A DNA stretch of 64,000 nucleotides from Actinomycetaceae bacterium (lineage in GTDB: Bacteria; Actinomycetota; Actinomycetes; Actinomycetales; Actinomycetaceae), in the NCBI GenBank assembly GCA_028724265.1, contig JAQYDG010000001.1, positions 62,001 to 126,000 of the forward strand, given 5' to 3'. Below, piece by piece: positions 35,575 to 45,295 of the stretch. The notes beneath the pieces are model-generated. The model was not told the origin of the DNA, made no database searches, and was given only the letters and a program-made list of their open reading frames with translations. A program made the position numbers and the translations under genes. The number at the start of each line of letters is the position of its first letter. Positions within the stretch are counted from its first letter, which is position 1.

Positions 35575-37077
35575 ATGGCGTGTACAACGATACTTGTTGG
35601 CAAGAAAGCCAGTTTTGATGGATCAACGATGATTGCCCGCAACGAGGATCAGGGCAACGGGACGTTTATGGCGAAGAATTTTATTGCGATCCCGGCAGAT
35701 CAACAGGTGCGCGACTACACGTCAGTGCTTTCGCATGTGCATATTCAGCTGCCTGACGATCCTCTCGATTACGAAGCCATTCCTAATGCCAATCCGAAAG
35801 AAGGCAATTGGAGTTCCGCTGGTATTAACGCCGCTGGCGTCGGAATGTCTGCAACCGAAACGCTTACAACGAACGAGCGTGTTCAGGGTTTGGATCCCCT
35901 GGTCGATTATCAGCCGGCACGAGGAAACGAGGGAGACGCAGACTACGCCCCGGAGGTGCCTGGGGGTATTGGCGAGGAAGACATGGTCACGATCGTGCTG
36001 CCTTATATTCACAGTGCACGGGAGGGCGTGCAGCGTTTGGGTAGCCTGCTCGAAGAATATGGCACCTACGAGATGAATGGCATCGGGTTCAATGATGTGA
36101 ACGAGATTTGGTGGCTGGAAACCATCGGCGGGCATCACTGGATGGCTCGCCGCGTTCCTGACGATGCATACGTCACCATGCCGAATCAGCTTGGCCTCGA
36201 TACATTTGATTTCGATGACGCGTACGGCGATCAGCACGATTTTATGTGCTCGGCGGATTTGCGTGAGTTCGTTGAGAAGAACCACTTGGATCTCTCAATG
36301 GATGGGAAGATCAATCCTCGTGACGCTTTCGGATCCCATTCTGACACCGACCACGTGTACAACACGCCCCGTGCCTGGGAGATGCAGCGATGGCTGAATC
36401 CGCATGCCGAAGCCTGGGACGACAAGCTTTCAGGTCTGCAGCCGACGTCTGACGATATTCCGTGGTGCCGCGTGCCGGAACGGAAGATCACCGTTGAAGA
36501 TGTGAAGTATGTGCTCTCGATGCACTACCAAGAGACTGAATACGATCCATATTCAGGTTTTGGTCCCAACAAGGGGAAGTATCGTCCGATCGGGATCAAT
36601 CGTACGTCGCAGTTGGTGCTCTGCCATATCCGATCCGACGCGCCGGAAGATGCTCGCGGTATCGAGTGGGTTGCGATGGGATCGAATATGTTCAATGCGT
36701 TCGCTCCGTTCTATTCGGGCGTACATACCACACCGGACTATGTGTCGAACGCGACGGACACGGTGACCACCAATAACTTCTACTGGGCCAATCGGCTGGT
36801 AGCTGCCTTGGCTGATCCGTATCTTCATGAGGGCGCGGGCGCTGTGATCAACCGTTATCAGCAGGCCGTCGGCTCGCAGGGCTGGGCTATTATCCACGAG
36901 ACGGATAAGCAGCTGAGTGTTCAGGGGCTCGATGACGAAGCGCGGCGTCAGATTAAGGAAGCGGCGAACCAGAAGACAGCGGATATGCTGCGCGCTGAAA
37001 CGGACAAGCTGCTCGACGAGGTACTGTACATCGCGTCCATGAACATGAAGAGTGCCTTTTCACTGAACGACGCATAA
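35575..37077 (+). CDS. C69 (U34) family dipeptidase
   Basis: N-terminal nucleophile hydrolase of peptidase family C69 (PepD/dipeptidase A type), 500 residues. It begins MACTTILVGKKASFDGSTMI, where Cys3 is the nucleophile that becomes exposed or acts near the N-terminus. Further family blocks are ARNEDQGNG, NEIWWLETIGGHHWMARRVP and NTPRAWEMQRWLNP. No signal peptide is present, so it probably works in the cytoplasm on dipeptides such as those imported by Opp. The 3' end is an 11-bp tandem duplication covering its TAA. Confidence 0.92.
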   Translation: MACTTILVGKKASFDGSTMIARNEDQGNGTFMAKNFIAIPADQQVRDYTSVLSHVHIQLPDDPLDYEAIPNANPKEGNWSSAGINAAGVGMSATETLTTNERVQGLDPLVDYQPARGNEGDADYAPEVPGGIGEEDMVTIVLPYIHSAREGVQRLGSLLEEYGTYEMNGIGFNDVNEIWWLETIGGHHWMARRVPDDAYVTMPNQLGLDTFDFDDAYGDQHDFMCSADLREFVEKNHLDLSMDGKINPRDAFGSHSDTDHVYNTPRAWEMQRWLNPHAEAWDDKLSGLQPTSDDIPWCRVPERKITVEDVKYVLSMHYQETEYDPYSGFGPNKGKYRPIGINRTSQLVLCHIRSDAPEDARGIEWVAMGSNMFNAFAPFYSGVHTTPDYVSNATDTVTTNNFYWANRLVAALADPYLHEGAGAVINRYQQAVGSQGWAIIHETDKQLSVQGLDDEARRQIKEAANQKTADMLRAETDKLLDEVLYIASMNMKSAFSLNDA

Positions 37078-37091
37078 GTAACGCATAAGTA
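37070..37091 (+). repeat. Perfect 11-bp tandem duplication across the dipeptidase stop codon
   Basis: ACGCATAAGTA at 37070-37080, containing the stop TAA (37075-37077), is followed immediately by an identical ACGCATAAGTA at 37081-37091. Confidence 0.9.
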
Positions 37092-37150
37092 CAGAGATAT
37101 CGCACGACGCGCAAAACTCACATATGGGTGGCGCGGTGAGAGATAATTAA

Positions 37151-38497
<1,347 letters not shown>

Positions 38498-38610
38498 CGT
38501 TGCACATCGTGTTCTACACCACATAGAATTGAGGTGTGAGTAGCAGTGGTTGGCGGTGCTGAGTGTGCCATCCGCTGTGGTTGCATCATCTCTCATCTCT
38601 GATGTGGTGC

Positions 38611-38644
38611 ACTGGGGCGAGCCGAAAGGTTCGCCCCAGTTTTT
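38611..38644 (+). terminator. Rho-independent terminator after eno
   Basis: ACTGGGGCGAGCC (38611-38623) pairs with GGTTCGCCCCAGT (38628-38640) over a GAAA tetraloop, with one G-T pair, followed by a run of T. A textbook intrinsic terminator. Confidence 0.95.
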
Positions 38645-38714
38645 GCTGTTAACCTCGTTTTTCCTGTGAACACAGCGAGAGGTTGCATTCTGGAATCCTT
38701 GACGCCCAAACCTT

Positions 38715-38720
38715 TACACT
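38715..38720 (+). promoter_or_regulatory. TACACT -10 element 6 bp before the ftsB-like start codon
   Basis: TACACT is separated from the ATG at 38727 by 6 bp, the distance expected if transcription starts at the A of the ATG. There is no Shine-Dalgarno. This suggests a leaderless mRNA. Confidence 0.4.
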
Positions 38721-38726
38721 GGACAT

Positions 38727-39422
38727 ATGACGACCCGCCGACCCCACGCACCAACCTCACGCGCTCCGCTTCACGCTGTGGCACGACCCGCAGCACACGG
38801 CGCGGGCAGTGCAGATCGTGTCGAGCAGGGACAGGCGCATGGCATCGCTGTGGGGGCTCGCACATTATCCGTTCGCGTGCTCATTATTCTGGCGGTACTC
38901 ATCGTTGCTGTTGTGATGGTCATTCCGAGTTTTCGATCGTATATGAACGCGCAGCGCGGCCTCGCTGAGGCGAATGCGCAGCTGGCGGATGTGCAGGCCG
39001 AAAATCAGCAGCTCAGCGACGCCCTGAAACTGTGGAACGATGACGAGTTTGTGCGCGCCCAGGCACGCGAGCGGCTCGGATATGTGATGCCAGGGCAGAC
39101 GCTCTATGTGGTTTTCGATGGACAGGATATGACGGCTGCACAGCGTCAGGAACAGGCGGTTCGTCAGGCGCAGGCGCAGCGGCGTGCTGTGACGCCGTGG
39201 TTTATGACGCTCAAAGATTCGTTGGAACTTGCCGGAAGAGCGGGTGTGAAGGACACCGAGGAGGAGAATCTCAACGCTGTCCCTCTCCTCAATGAGACTC
39301 CCGGGGCGGAAGGAACGGGATCGTCGAAGGCAACGCCGTCGCAGGTGTCTCCTTCTTCAACACCGCCTGCGACGACTATTGAGCGAACACCACAGGGACG
39401 TTCCTCTGCTAAAAGCCACTGA
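38727..39422 (+). CDS. FtsB/DivIC-like septum formation protein
   Basis: A bitopic cell-division protein of 231 residues. A basic Pro/Ala-rich cytoplasmic arm (1-48) leads to one transmembrane helix (about 49-70). A coiled coil follows (about 75-105, AEANAQLADVQAENQQLSDAL), then the FtsB/DivIC motif ARERLGYVMPGQTLYVV. FtsB partners with FtsL and FtsQ at the divisome. The 60-residue C-terminal tail is Ser/Thr/Pro-rich. The position between eno and DUF501-ppx matches mycobacteria. The ATG seems leaderless. Confidence 0.87.
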   Translation: MTTRRPHAPTSRAPLHAVARPAAHGAGSADRVEQGQAHGIAVGARTLSVRVLIILAVLIVAVVMVIPSFRSYMNAQRGLAEANAQLADVQAENQQLSDALKLWNDDEFVRAQARERLGYVMPGQTLYVVFDGQDMTAAQRQEQAVRQAQAQRRAVTPWFMTLKDSLELAGRAGVKDTEEENLNAVPLLNETPGAEGTGSSKATPSQVSPSSTPPATTIERTPQGRSSAKSH

Positions 39423-39511
39423 CCGTGACTGATGCGTGCGTTGTGCGAGTCAAGGTGCGCGATTGCACGAGCTCCGTGTGTTGATGTGTGATGATGTGAA
39501 AGGGGTGCGAG

Positions 39512-40084
39512 ATGGTTGAGGAAATTCGCTCAGATATTCTTGCCGGTGTTGCACAAAATGCGACTGCAGTAGATGCGGACGATGAACGTATCGTCACCGC
39601 ACAGCTGGGACGGCGTCCCCGTGGTTTTGTCGGCGTCGGGGCTCGATGTGTATGCGGCGCTCCGTTGGTGACGATCACTGCGCCTCGGCTGCCGGATGGC
39701 ACGCCGTTTCCTACGCTCTTTTATTTGACGCAGCCGTGGCTGGTAAAGGAAATGTCCCGCCTGGAGAGCACGGGTGTGATGGCTCAGTTCACGCGCGATC
39801 TCGGATCCGACGACGAGCTTGCGCTCAATCATCGATCTGCCCATATGGACTATGTGGCTCGACGGGCTCTGCTGGGTGATGTGCCAGAAATCTCAGGTGT
39901 CAGTGCGGGCGGTATGCCGGATCGAGTGAAATGCCTCCATGCCCTGGCCGCGTATGCGCTTTCTGCGGGCAGTGGCGTGTGTGTTGTGGGTGATCGTGCA
40001 TTAAGCATGGCTGGCTGGGACGCCACAGAATGCCACTGTGCTGCCGATCAGCGGGGATCTCGCGGCGTAGCGCTGAAAGGATAG
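39512..40084 (+). CDS. DUF501 domain protein
   Basis: Conserved protein of unknown function, 190 residues, family DUF501. The core has VTAQLGRRPRGFVGVGARC, a CxC pair (CVCG), then LPDGTPFPTLFYLTQPWLVK and LESTGVM, followed by a His/Asp-containing region NHRSAHMDYVARR and the GVSAGGMPDRVKCLHALAAY motif. Its fixed place between ftsB and ppx/gppA across Actinobacteria is the main functional hint. The start follows GAAAGGGG. Confidence 0.88.
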   Translation: MVEEIRSDILAGVAQNATAVDADDERIVTAQLGRRPRGFVGVGARCVCGAPLVTITAPRLPDGTPFPTLFYLTQPWLVKEMSRLESTGVMAQFTRDLGSDDELALNHRSAHMDYVARRALLGDVPEISGVSAGGMPDRVKCLHALAAYALSAGSGVCVVGDRALSMAGWDATECHCAADQRGSRGVALKG

Positions 40085-40317
40085 GCGCCAGAACACTGCC
40101 ACAGGCGGCAACTTCTGCTGGCTTTCTCGGCTCTCTAGGCTCTGCAGGCAGTAGACCGCTTGTTGTTCGTGAGCGGTTGGCGGAGGAGCCGGATGGATCA
40201 CGACCTCGTCATGTACTGTAGTGACACATGTCTGTGCGCAGCAGGGACAACGAGTTTTCGTCAGAGTTTCTCGATAGATATATTAGTGCGTAGTTTGATG
40301 CAGAAAGGGTGGGCTGC

Positions 40318-41322
40318 ATGGCGCGTGTAGCAGGCGTTGATTGCGGGACGAATTCGATCCGATTGTTGATAGCCGACGTCCCAGGTCGGGACGGTGCGGC
40401 ACTCACTGATATTGTGCGGCGCATGGAGATTGTGCGGCTAGGTGAGGGCGTCGATCGCACAGGTCGTTTCGCGCCTGGCGCACTTGACCGCACATTCGCT
40501 GTTGCCCGTACCTATGGGGAATTGTGCAGGCACTATCACGTCGAATCGGTGCGTTTTGCTGCCACGTCTGCAGCTCGGGATGCGTCGAATAGGGAGGAAT
40601 TCTACGCAGGAATCCGCGCGGCGTTGGGGGTTGACCCTCAAGTGTTTTCCGGCCAGATGGAGGCGCGAACCTCATTTGCAGGAGCGGCGAGTGCTCTCGA
40701 TCTTCACAGCGGCGAAACGGTGATGGCAATCGACTTAGGTGGAGGCTCCACAGAGCTGGCGCTCGGCTCGATGCAGGACGGACAGGCTCATGTTCAGGCA
40801 TCATATTCGATGAACGTCGGTTCAGTGCGGATCCATGAGCGTGATCTTCCCTCGGATCCTCCTTCTGCGAGCGAGGTTGCTGCCGGCCGCCGCGATGTGC
40901 GTGCAGCGCTTGACGACGCTGAACAGGTCGTGGATTTTTCTGCTGTTCAGACGGTGGTCGGTCTTGCAGGCACTGTGACGTCGATAGCAGCGAAACTGCT
41001 CGGGCTGAAGGCGTACAATCCGGATGCCGTCCACGGTGCACGCCTTTCGCTGGACGCTCTGCGCGCTGAAGCGAATTGGTTCATCCACTCGACGCGTACG
41101 GAGCGCGAGGCATTAGGTTTCCTTCCGGCAGGCAGAATCGACGTGATCGCAGCAGGAGCACTGGTTCTGGATGAGGTACTTGCGCACGTGAGTCAACGGA
41201 GTCACGTCGAGAGCGTGGTTGTTTCCGAACACGATATCCTGGACGGCGTCGCGCTTCTGGCTGCTCAGGAACCACAGCCGATGCTCTGTGATAAGGTGCC
41301 AGGAGGGGAGGAGAACAAATGA
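40318..41322 (+). CDS. ppx: Exopolyphosphatase/pppGpp phosphohydrolase family protein
   Basis: Ppx/GppA family phosphatase of 334 residues in the actin-like ATPase fold. Motifs: VAGVDCGTNSIRLLIAD (first phosphate loop), FAATSAARDASNREEF, and AIDLGGGSTELALG (second phosphate loop). It lacks the C-terminal HD-type domain of the long E. coli enzymes, as usual in Actinobacteria. It may degrade polyphosphate or pppGpp. The ATG at 40318 is chosen over the upstream in-frame codon 40309 because it follows AAAGGGTGGG. Its stop overlaps the next gene by 4 bp. Confidence 0.9.
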   Translation: MARVAGVDCGTNSIRLLIADVPGRDGAALTDIVRRMEIVRLGEGVDRTGRFAPGALDRTFAVARTYGELCRHYHVESVRFAATSAARDASNREEFYAGIRAALGVDPQVFSGQMEARTSFAGAASALDLHSGETVMAIDLGGGSTELALGSMQDGQAHVQASYSMNVGSVRIHERDLPSDPPSASEVAAGRRDVRAALDDAEQVVDFSAVQTVVGLAGTVTSIAAKLLGLKAYNPDAVHGARLSLDALRAEANWFIHSTRTEREALGFLPAGRIDVIAAGALVLDEVLAHVSQRSHVESVVVSEHDILDGVALLAAQEPQPMLCDKVPGGEENK

Positions 41323-42737
41323 CTTTCAGCGTGTGGGGCATTATTCCGTTTGCAGTGATGCTGATCGCCATTGCGGTTTTCCCACTCTGGCCTCCAGTGG
41401 CGAAGTTCTGGGAGAAACGCAGCGTGCAGTTGTGCTTCTCATTAATCCTTGGCGTTCCGGTAGCGATCTGGCTGCTTGTGGGTGGCGAAGCTGCTTTCGT
41501 GGGTGACAAGCTGTGGGAATATGCCCAATTCATCATCTTGTTGTTCTCGCTGTTTGTTGTGAGCGGCGGTATTTTCTTGGCTGGGGATATTCGAGCAACG
41601 CCGCGTAATAACACGATCTTCTTAGCAGCTGGAAGTGCGCTGGCGTCCTTGATAGGAACAACCGGTGCTGCGATGCTGCTGATCCGTCCAGTGTTGAATA
41701 CCAACAAGGAACGTACGTATAAGGCTCACACGGTCCTCTACCTGATTTTCTGTGTGGCGAACTGTGGAGGCCTCCTGACGCCGTTGGGTGATCCACCGTT
41801 ATTCCTTGGTCTGCTGCAGGGCGTGCCGTTTACATGGACGTTGGGTCTGTGGAAGGAGTGGCTCTTCGTCAACGGACTTCTACTGCTGAGCTACTATGCA
41901 ATCGATGCGAGGTACTACGCGCGGGAATCTGTTACGTCAGTGACGGAGGACGTCATGGAACAACAGCCGCTCGCGCTGCGTGGATCCCTGAATTTCTTGT
42001 GGCTGGCGATGATCGTGACAGCGGTCGCAGCAATACCTTCGATTGATATGGAAGCGATCGAAGCGGGTACCGCAGACGCTGCGCATATGATTCCGTGGCG
42101 CGAAATCGTGATGCTCGTTGCTGCTGCACTCTCCTATGTCACCACGTCTCGTCACGTACGCTTTGTGGATAATGAGTACGAGTGGGGACCGATTGGCGAG
42201 GTTGCAGCACTTTTTATCGGCATTTTTCTGACGATGATGCCAGCGCTGAAGTTCTTGGCCCAGGTGGCTCCGTCGCTGCCTCTGAACAGAATCACGTTCT
42301 TCGCCTTTTCTGGGTCGCTCTCCTCGGTTCTTGACAATGCACCGACTTATCTCACCTTTTTCGAGATGGCCAAAACGCTTTCTATCCCCGGAGTCCCGGT
42401 GATTGCTGGTGTTCCGGAGCCCTACCTGATTTCAATCTCGTTGGGCGCGGTTTTGTGCGGCGCGCTCACGTATATTGGCAATGGCCCGAATTTCATGGTG
42501 AAATCTGTGGCGGATTCTCGCGGTGTGACGATGCCGAGTTTTGGCGGCTATATCGGCGCGTCCCTCACGCATCTTCTTCCCGTGCTGATTGCTATGGTGT
42601 GCGTGTTTATTGCGCAGTCGCACGTTGCACACCTGTGCGGCGTTGTCGTTGTGCTGGGGATCGTCGGTATGGCGGTAAGAAATCTGTTAGCAGCTCGAAG
42701 CCTGATGGATGCCGCGCATGGGAGCAGCGAAGCATAG
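41319..42737 (+). CDS. NhaD/CitM-type sodium:proton antiporter family transporter
   Basis: A 472-residue membrane protein with about 11-12 hydrophobic helices, of the ion-transporter superfamily. The conserved re-entrant block CGGLLTPLGDPPLFLGLLQG and the second FSGSLSSVLDNAPTYLTFFE (the NAPT-like repeat) are clear, as is TYIGNGPNFMVKSVAD near the end. Homologues are annotated as Na+/H+ antiporters or citrate-type transporters; the ion is not certain. Overlap with ppx (ATGA) implies co-translation. Confidence 0.86.
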   Translation: MTFSVWGIIPFAVMLIAIAVFPLWPPVAKFWEKRSVQLCFSLILGVPVAIWLLVGGEAAFVGDKLWEYAQFIILLFSLFVVSGGIFLAGDIRATPRNNTIFLAAGSALASLIGTTGAAMLLIRPVLNTNKERTYKAHTVLYLIFCVANCGGLLTPLGDPPLFLGLLQGVPFTWTLGLWKEWLFVNGLLLLSYYAIDARYYARESVTSVTEDVMEQQPLALRGSLNFLWLAMIVTAVAAIPSIDMEAIEAGTADAAHMIPWREIVMLVAAALSYVTTSRHVRFVDNEYEWGPIGEVAALFIGIFLTMMPALKFLAQVAPSLPLNRITFFAFSGSLSSVLDNAPTYLTFFEMAKTLSIPGVPVIAGVPEPYLISISLGAVLCGALTYIGNGPNFMVKSVADSRGVTMPSFGGYIGASLTHLLPVLIAMVCVFIAQSHVAHLCGVVVVLGIVGMAVRNLLAARSLMDAAHGSSEA

Positions 42738-42779
42738 TAAAAGCATAATAATAGCGTGACATCGTGCGTCGTTAAGCGG

Positions 42780-42852
42780 TACCCCCGGTGGGACTCGAAC
42801 CCACACTGGACTGATTTTAAGTCAGCTGCCTCTGCCATTGGGCTACGGGGGC
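42780..42852 (-). tRNA. tRNA-Leu (UAA anticodon) with a short variable loop
   Basis: On the minus strand the acceptor GCCCCCG pairs with CGGGGGT (a G-T pair at position 1-72), D-stem GCC/GGC, anticodon loop CTTAAAA (anticodon TAA) on a GCTGA/TCAGT stem, variable loop CCAGT of 5 nt, and T-arm GTGGG-TTCGAGT-CCCAC. Discriminator A, no encoded CCA. A normal tRNA-Leu has a long class II variable arm, which is missing. A similarly short UAA tRNA (leuX) is, as far as I remember, annotated in mycobacteria. Amino-acid identity is therefore less sure than the tRNA fold. Confidence 0.85.
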
Positions 42853-43084
42853 GCGCCCTCTAGTTTAGCGCAGAGAATTCTTTTGTGTTCACACCTGCAT
42901 GTGGCCTCAGGCGGTGTGAGTAAGTACGGCCAGAGTAGGGTCAGCTGGAGCATGTACCTGCCTGCGTATCGGTGTGCTCGCGTATATATATCTGTTCGCG
43001 CCGCATCGGCTTCCTGGCGTATATGAAGTGTTGTGATGTGCGTTCTGGTGCCGCATGTTGGGAACAAAACGCGTGGGTTTTGCG

Positions 43085-43283
43085 TTAGCTTAGAGTGGTT
43101 AACGAGAGTGAAAGAAAGTGTCGGGAAACCGGCAAGACAAGACGCTGGTACAGGCAGAACAACTGTAAAGCCTGCGCAGGCGAGGAGCTAGCTTAGTCGG
43201 ATAACTCCGTTGGCAATGCGTCGTGTGAGACGACGCCTGCCGAGTTGAGCGATGTAGAGGATGCGTGCGAGAGAAGGAACGTC
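43085..43283 (+). ncRNA. Structured leader of the Bax1/YbhL-like gene (candidate cis-regulatory RNA)
   Basis: The 430 bp between the tRNA and the next gene has no ORF but dense structure in its last 200 bp. Elements: a GAAA-tetraloop hairpin (43119-43134); the palindrome GCCTGCGCAGGC (43170-43181), whose left arm can instead pair with CAGGC at 43151-43155; GGAG/CTCC (43184-43187 with 43205-43208); and a long hairpin at 43210-43243, in which TTGGCA pairs with TGCCGA and GCGTCGT with ACGACGC around a 5-nt loop. GCCTG recurs in the last hairpin, so alternative folds are possible. The ybhL RNA motif is known upstream of this gene family in Alphaproteobacteria; I cannot align the two by eye. Confidence 0.5.
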
Positions 43284-44183
43284 ATGGCAGATAATCCGGT
43301 AATAGCAAGGAATCCGTATTTCAAACCACAAACGACTCCGAACATGGGTGAACGCAGTTCGTCATATGGGCGGTATGCGCAAAACGAGTGGGAAAGCCCG
43401 AACGATCAATGGGGTAACCCCTATGGCGTGCCGGCGTCGAGCCCTGAGTATCAGCGTGCACAGCAGGAGGCTTATGCGCGTGCTGGTTATGGATACCAGG
43501 CGCCTGCCGTCACAATGACGTATGACGATGCGATGATTAAAACGTTCATCTTGTTGGGTTCGGCTGTTGCGGCCGGATTGTTGACGGTGATGTTGGTTCC
43601 TCTCACGGGTCTTGTTGCGGTTGCTGGGATCAGCACGATTGCTGCATTCGTGTTTGGGATGATTGGGTCCTTCCAGATGATGGTCAAGCCGTGGGCTGCC
43701 GTTGGATATGCGGTGCTGGAGGGCGTTGCGCTCGGCGCGCTGACGGGTGCAATCGACACGTTCTATCCGGGCGTCGCGCTGCAAGCGGTGCTCGCCACTG
43801 CGGTTGTTGTTGCGGTTGCTGCTGGATTGCATTTTTCAGGTAAGGTGCGAACCACCTCGAAGGGCAACCGAGTGATGATGGTCATGCTGCTCTCTGCGAT
43901 CGTGTACTCGCTGATCAACATGGTGATGAATATGTTTGGATCTCGCGGTGTCGACTACGCGCATATTGGCGGTATGCCAGTGGGTATCGTTGTGGGTCTC
44001 GTGATGATTGTGGTTGGCGCGTACATGCTGATTGGCGACCTCGAAATGGTGAAGTTTGCTGTGGCGAATCGAGCTCCGGCAGAGTTTGCGTGGACTGTCG
44101 CCTTCGGCCTTGTGATGACGGTTCTCTGGATTTACGTCGAGGTACTGCATACCCTCGCTATCTTTGCAAGCGACAATAACTGA
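43284..44183 (+). CDS. Bax inhibitor-1/YccA family membrane protein
   Basis: A 299-residue protein of the Bax1-I (UPF0005) family. The first 95 or so residues are a soluble Tyr/Pro/Gly/Asn-rich arm (NPYFKPQTTPNMGE, then WGNPYGVPASS). At least seven hydrophobic helices follow, starting at IKTFILLGSAVAAGLLTVML and ending near VLWIYVEVLHTLAIFAS, with the conserved acidic C-terminal ligand region. Bacterial members are pH-dependent calcium leak channels; the role here is unknown. The ATG at 43284 follows GAAGGAA. A large structured leader precedes it. Confidence 0.87.
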   Translation: MADNPVIARNPYFKPQTTPNMGERSSSYGRYAQNEWESPNDQWGNPYGVPASSPEYQRAQQEAYARAGYGYQAPAVTMTYDDAMIKTFILLGSAVAAGLLTVMLVPLTGLVAVAGISTIAAFVFGMIGSFQMMVKPWAAVGYAVLEGVALGALTGAIDTFYPGVALQAVLATAVVVAVAAGLHFSGKVRTTSKGNRVMMVMLLSAIVYSLINMVMNMFGSRGVDYAHIGGMPVGIVVGLVMIVVGAYMLIGDLEMVKFAVANRAPAEFAWTVAFGLVMTVLWIYVEVLHTLAIFASDNN

Positions 44184-44224
44184 GTAGCGTCCCCAGAGTA
44201 CTGGCGCAACGAACGAGTGTTGCG

Positions 44225-44266
44225 ATTGTGGGCGGCCTCTCCACACGGAGAAGCCGCCCACAATTA
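44225..44266 (+). terminator. Rho-independent terminator after the Bax1-like gene
   Basis: ATTGTGGGCGGC (44225-44236) pairs exactly with GCCGCCCACAAT (44253-44264), with an inner CTCC/GGAG pair, followed by an AT-rich TATTTA. The remaining 245 bp up to the msrA stop show nothing recognisable. Confidence 0.85.
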
Positions 44267-44511
44267 TTTATGGATGCTGAACTATATTCTCAGTACTCAG
44301 TTATTACTCAGCGTTTACCTGTTATATCCAGTGCCCGCCTGTTCCCCTGCACACTTGTTCTCCTGTGCATTGCCAGACAGGTGTTGTCCATGCGGTTCGC
44401 TCGCACGTGTCTTCCTCCTCACGCAGGTGCCTTCCTCCTTGGAGCTGGCGGAAAAACCGCGAAAGTCATCAATCCTTGCGCTCACATCACGCACACGTGC
44501 CGTGCCGCCAG

Positions 44512-45234
44512 CTAGAGTGTCACAATCCCTTCAGCAGAGGGGAGCGAGGCGACAATCGTGGCAGCGGATGCGCCAGATGCCGTCTGTGCGTCCGCTGTTG
44601 AGGGGAGGCTGGCGAGCGGTGAGGCGCCGGGCATCGGGCATGGAAGCCCAGTTTCGGCGTGGCACTCGTACCCACCCGGATTCTTGATGAGGTATTGCTG
44701 GTGGTAATCTTCAGCCGGATAAAATGGGCTGACGTCGCGCGTCATCTGGATGGTGGTCACAATTGGGCCAAGGCCTGCCGCCGTCAGCACCGGTTGATAT
44801 CCCTCGATCATCGTTTGCGCTGTGCGTGCTTGCTCGTCGGTATCCGCGAAGATTGCCGAGCGGTACTGCGTTCCGCGGTCGCCGCCTTGCCGATTCAATG
44901 ACGTGGGATCATGGGACTCGAAGTAGGCTCGCAGAATCTCAGCCGTGCTAATCCGTGAAGGGTTGTACACCACACGCACTGTTTCCGCGTGCCCCGTCAA
45001 CGATGTACATACTTCTTCATATGTGGGGTTGGGTGTTACTCCGCCCATGTAGCCCACTGCCGTCGTCTCGACGGGAAGCTGCCACATCACTTTTTCCGCA
45101 CCCCAAAAACATCCCGATGCTAGGTAGATCACGCACTCGCCCTCGCCCGGAGTGACAAGGAGTGGACGATCGAACACCAGATGTGGACGTGGATGCGGGA
45201 GGATCGTCTGTTCGCGGCCTGGAAGATAGTTCAT
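44512..45234 (-). CDS. msrA: Peptide-methionine (S)-S-oxide reductase
   Basis: MsrA repairs oxidised methionine. The catalytic GCFWG motif holds Cys42. Downstream are YMGGVTPNPTYEEVC, GHAETVRVVYNPS, FFESHDPT-like YFESHDPTSLNRQGGD, and QYRSAIF. Resolving cysteines are probably the C-terminal Cys pair in YECHAETGLPCP. The last 40 residues are Ala/Ser/Thr-rich with a repeated ASLPS and are absent from normal MsrA. It lies directly downstream of greA, and its Shine-Dalgarno AAGG comes from a duplicated copy of the greA 3' end. Confidence 0.93.
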   Translation of the reverse strand: MNYLPGREQTILPHPRPHLVFDRPLLVTPGEGECVIYLASGCFWGAEKVMWQLPVETTAVGYMGGVTPNPTYEEVCTSLTGHAETVRVVYNPSRISTAEILRAYFESHDPTSLNRQGGDRGTQYRSAIFADTDEQARTAQTMIEGYQPVLTAAGLGPIVTTIQMTRDVSPFYPAEDYHQQYLIKNPGGYECHAETGLPCPMPGASPLASLPSTADAQTASGASAATIVASLPSAEGIVTL

Positions 45235-45237
45235 AGT

Positions 45238-45295
45238 AGCCTTCGTATGGTTGAGCCTTTGCTGGGTGAGCCCTTTTCTAGCCTTCGTATGGTTC
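45238..45295 (-). repeat. 16-bp duplication of the greA 3' end
   Basis: TAGCCTTCGTATGGTT (plus strand) is at 45280-45295, covering the last codons and stop of greA, and is copied exactly at 45238-45253, 42 bp away. On the minus strand the second copy reads AACCATACGAAGGCTA and its GAAGG lies just before the msrA ATG. Confidence 0.85.

Noticed and set aside
43085..43283. Cobalamin riboswitch or RNase P RNA in the Bax1 leader
   Set aside because: Short matches such as GGGAAACCGG and CAACTGT occur, but the other conserved blocks of those RNAs are absent and the length does not fit RNase P RNA.
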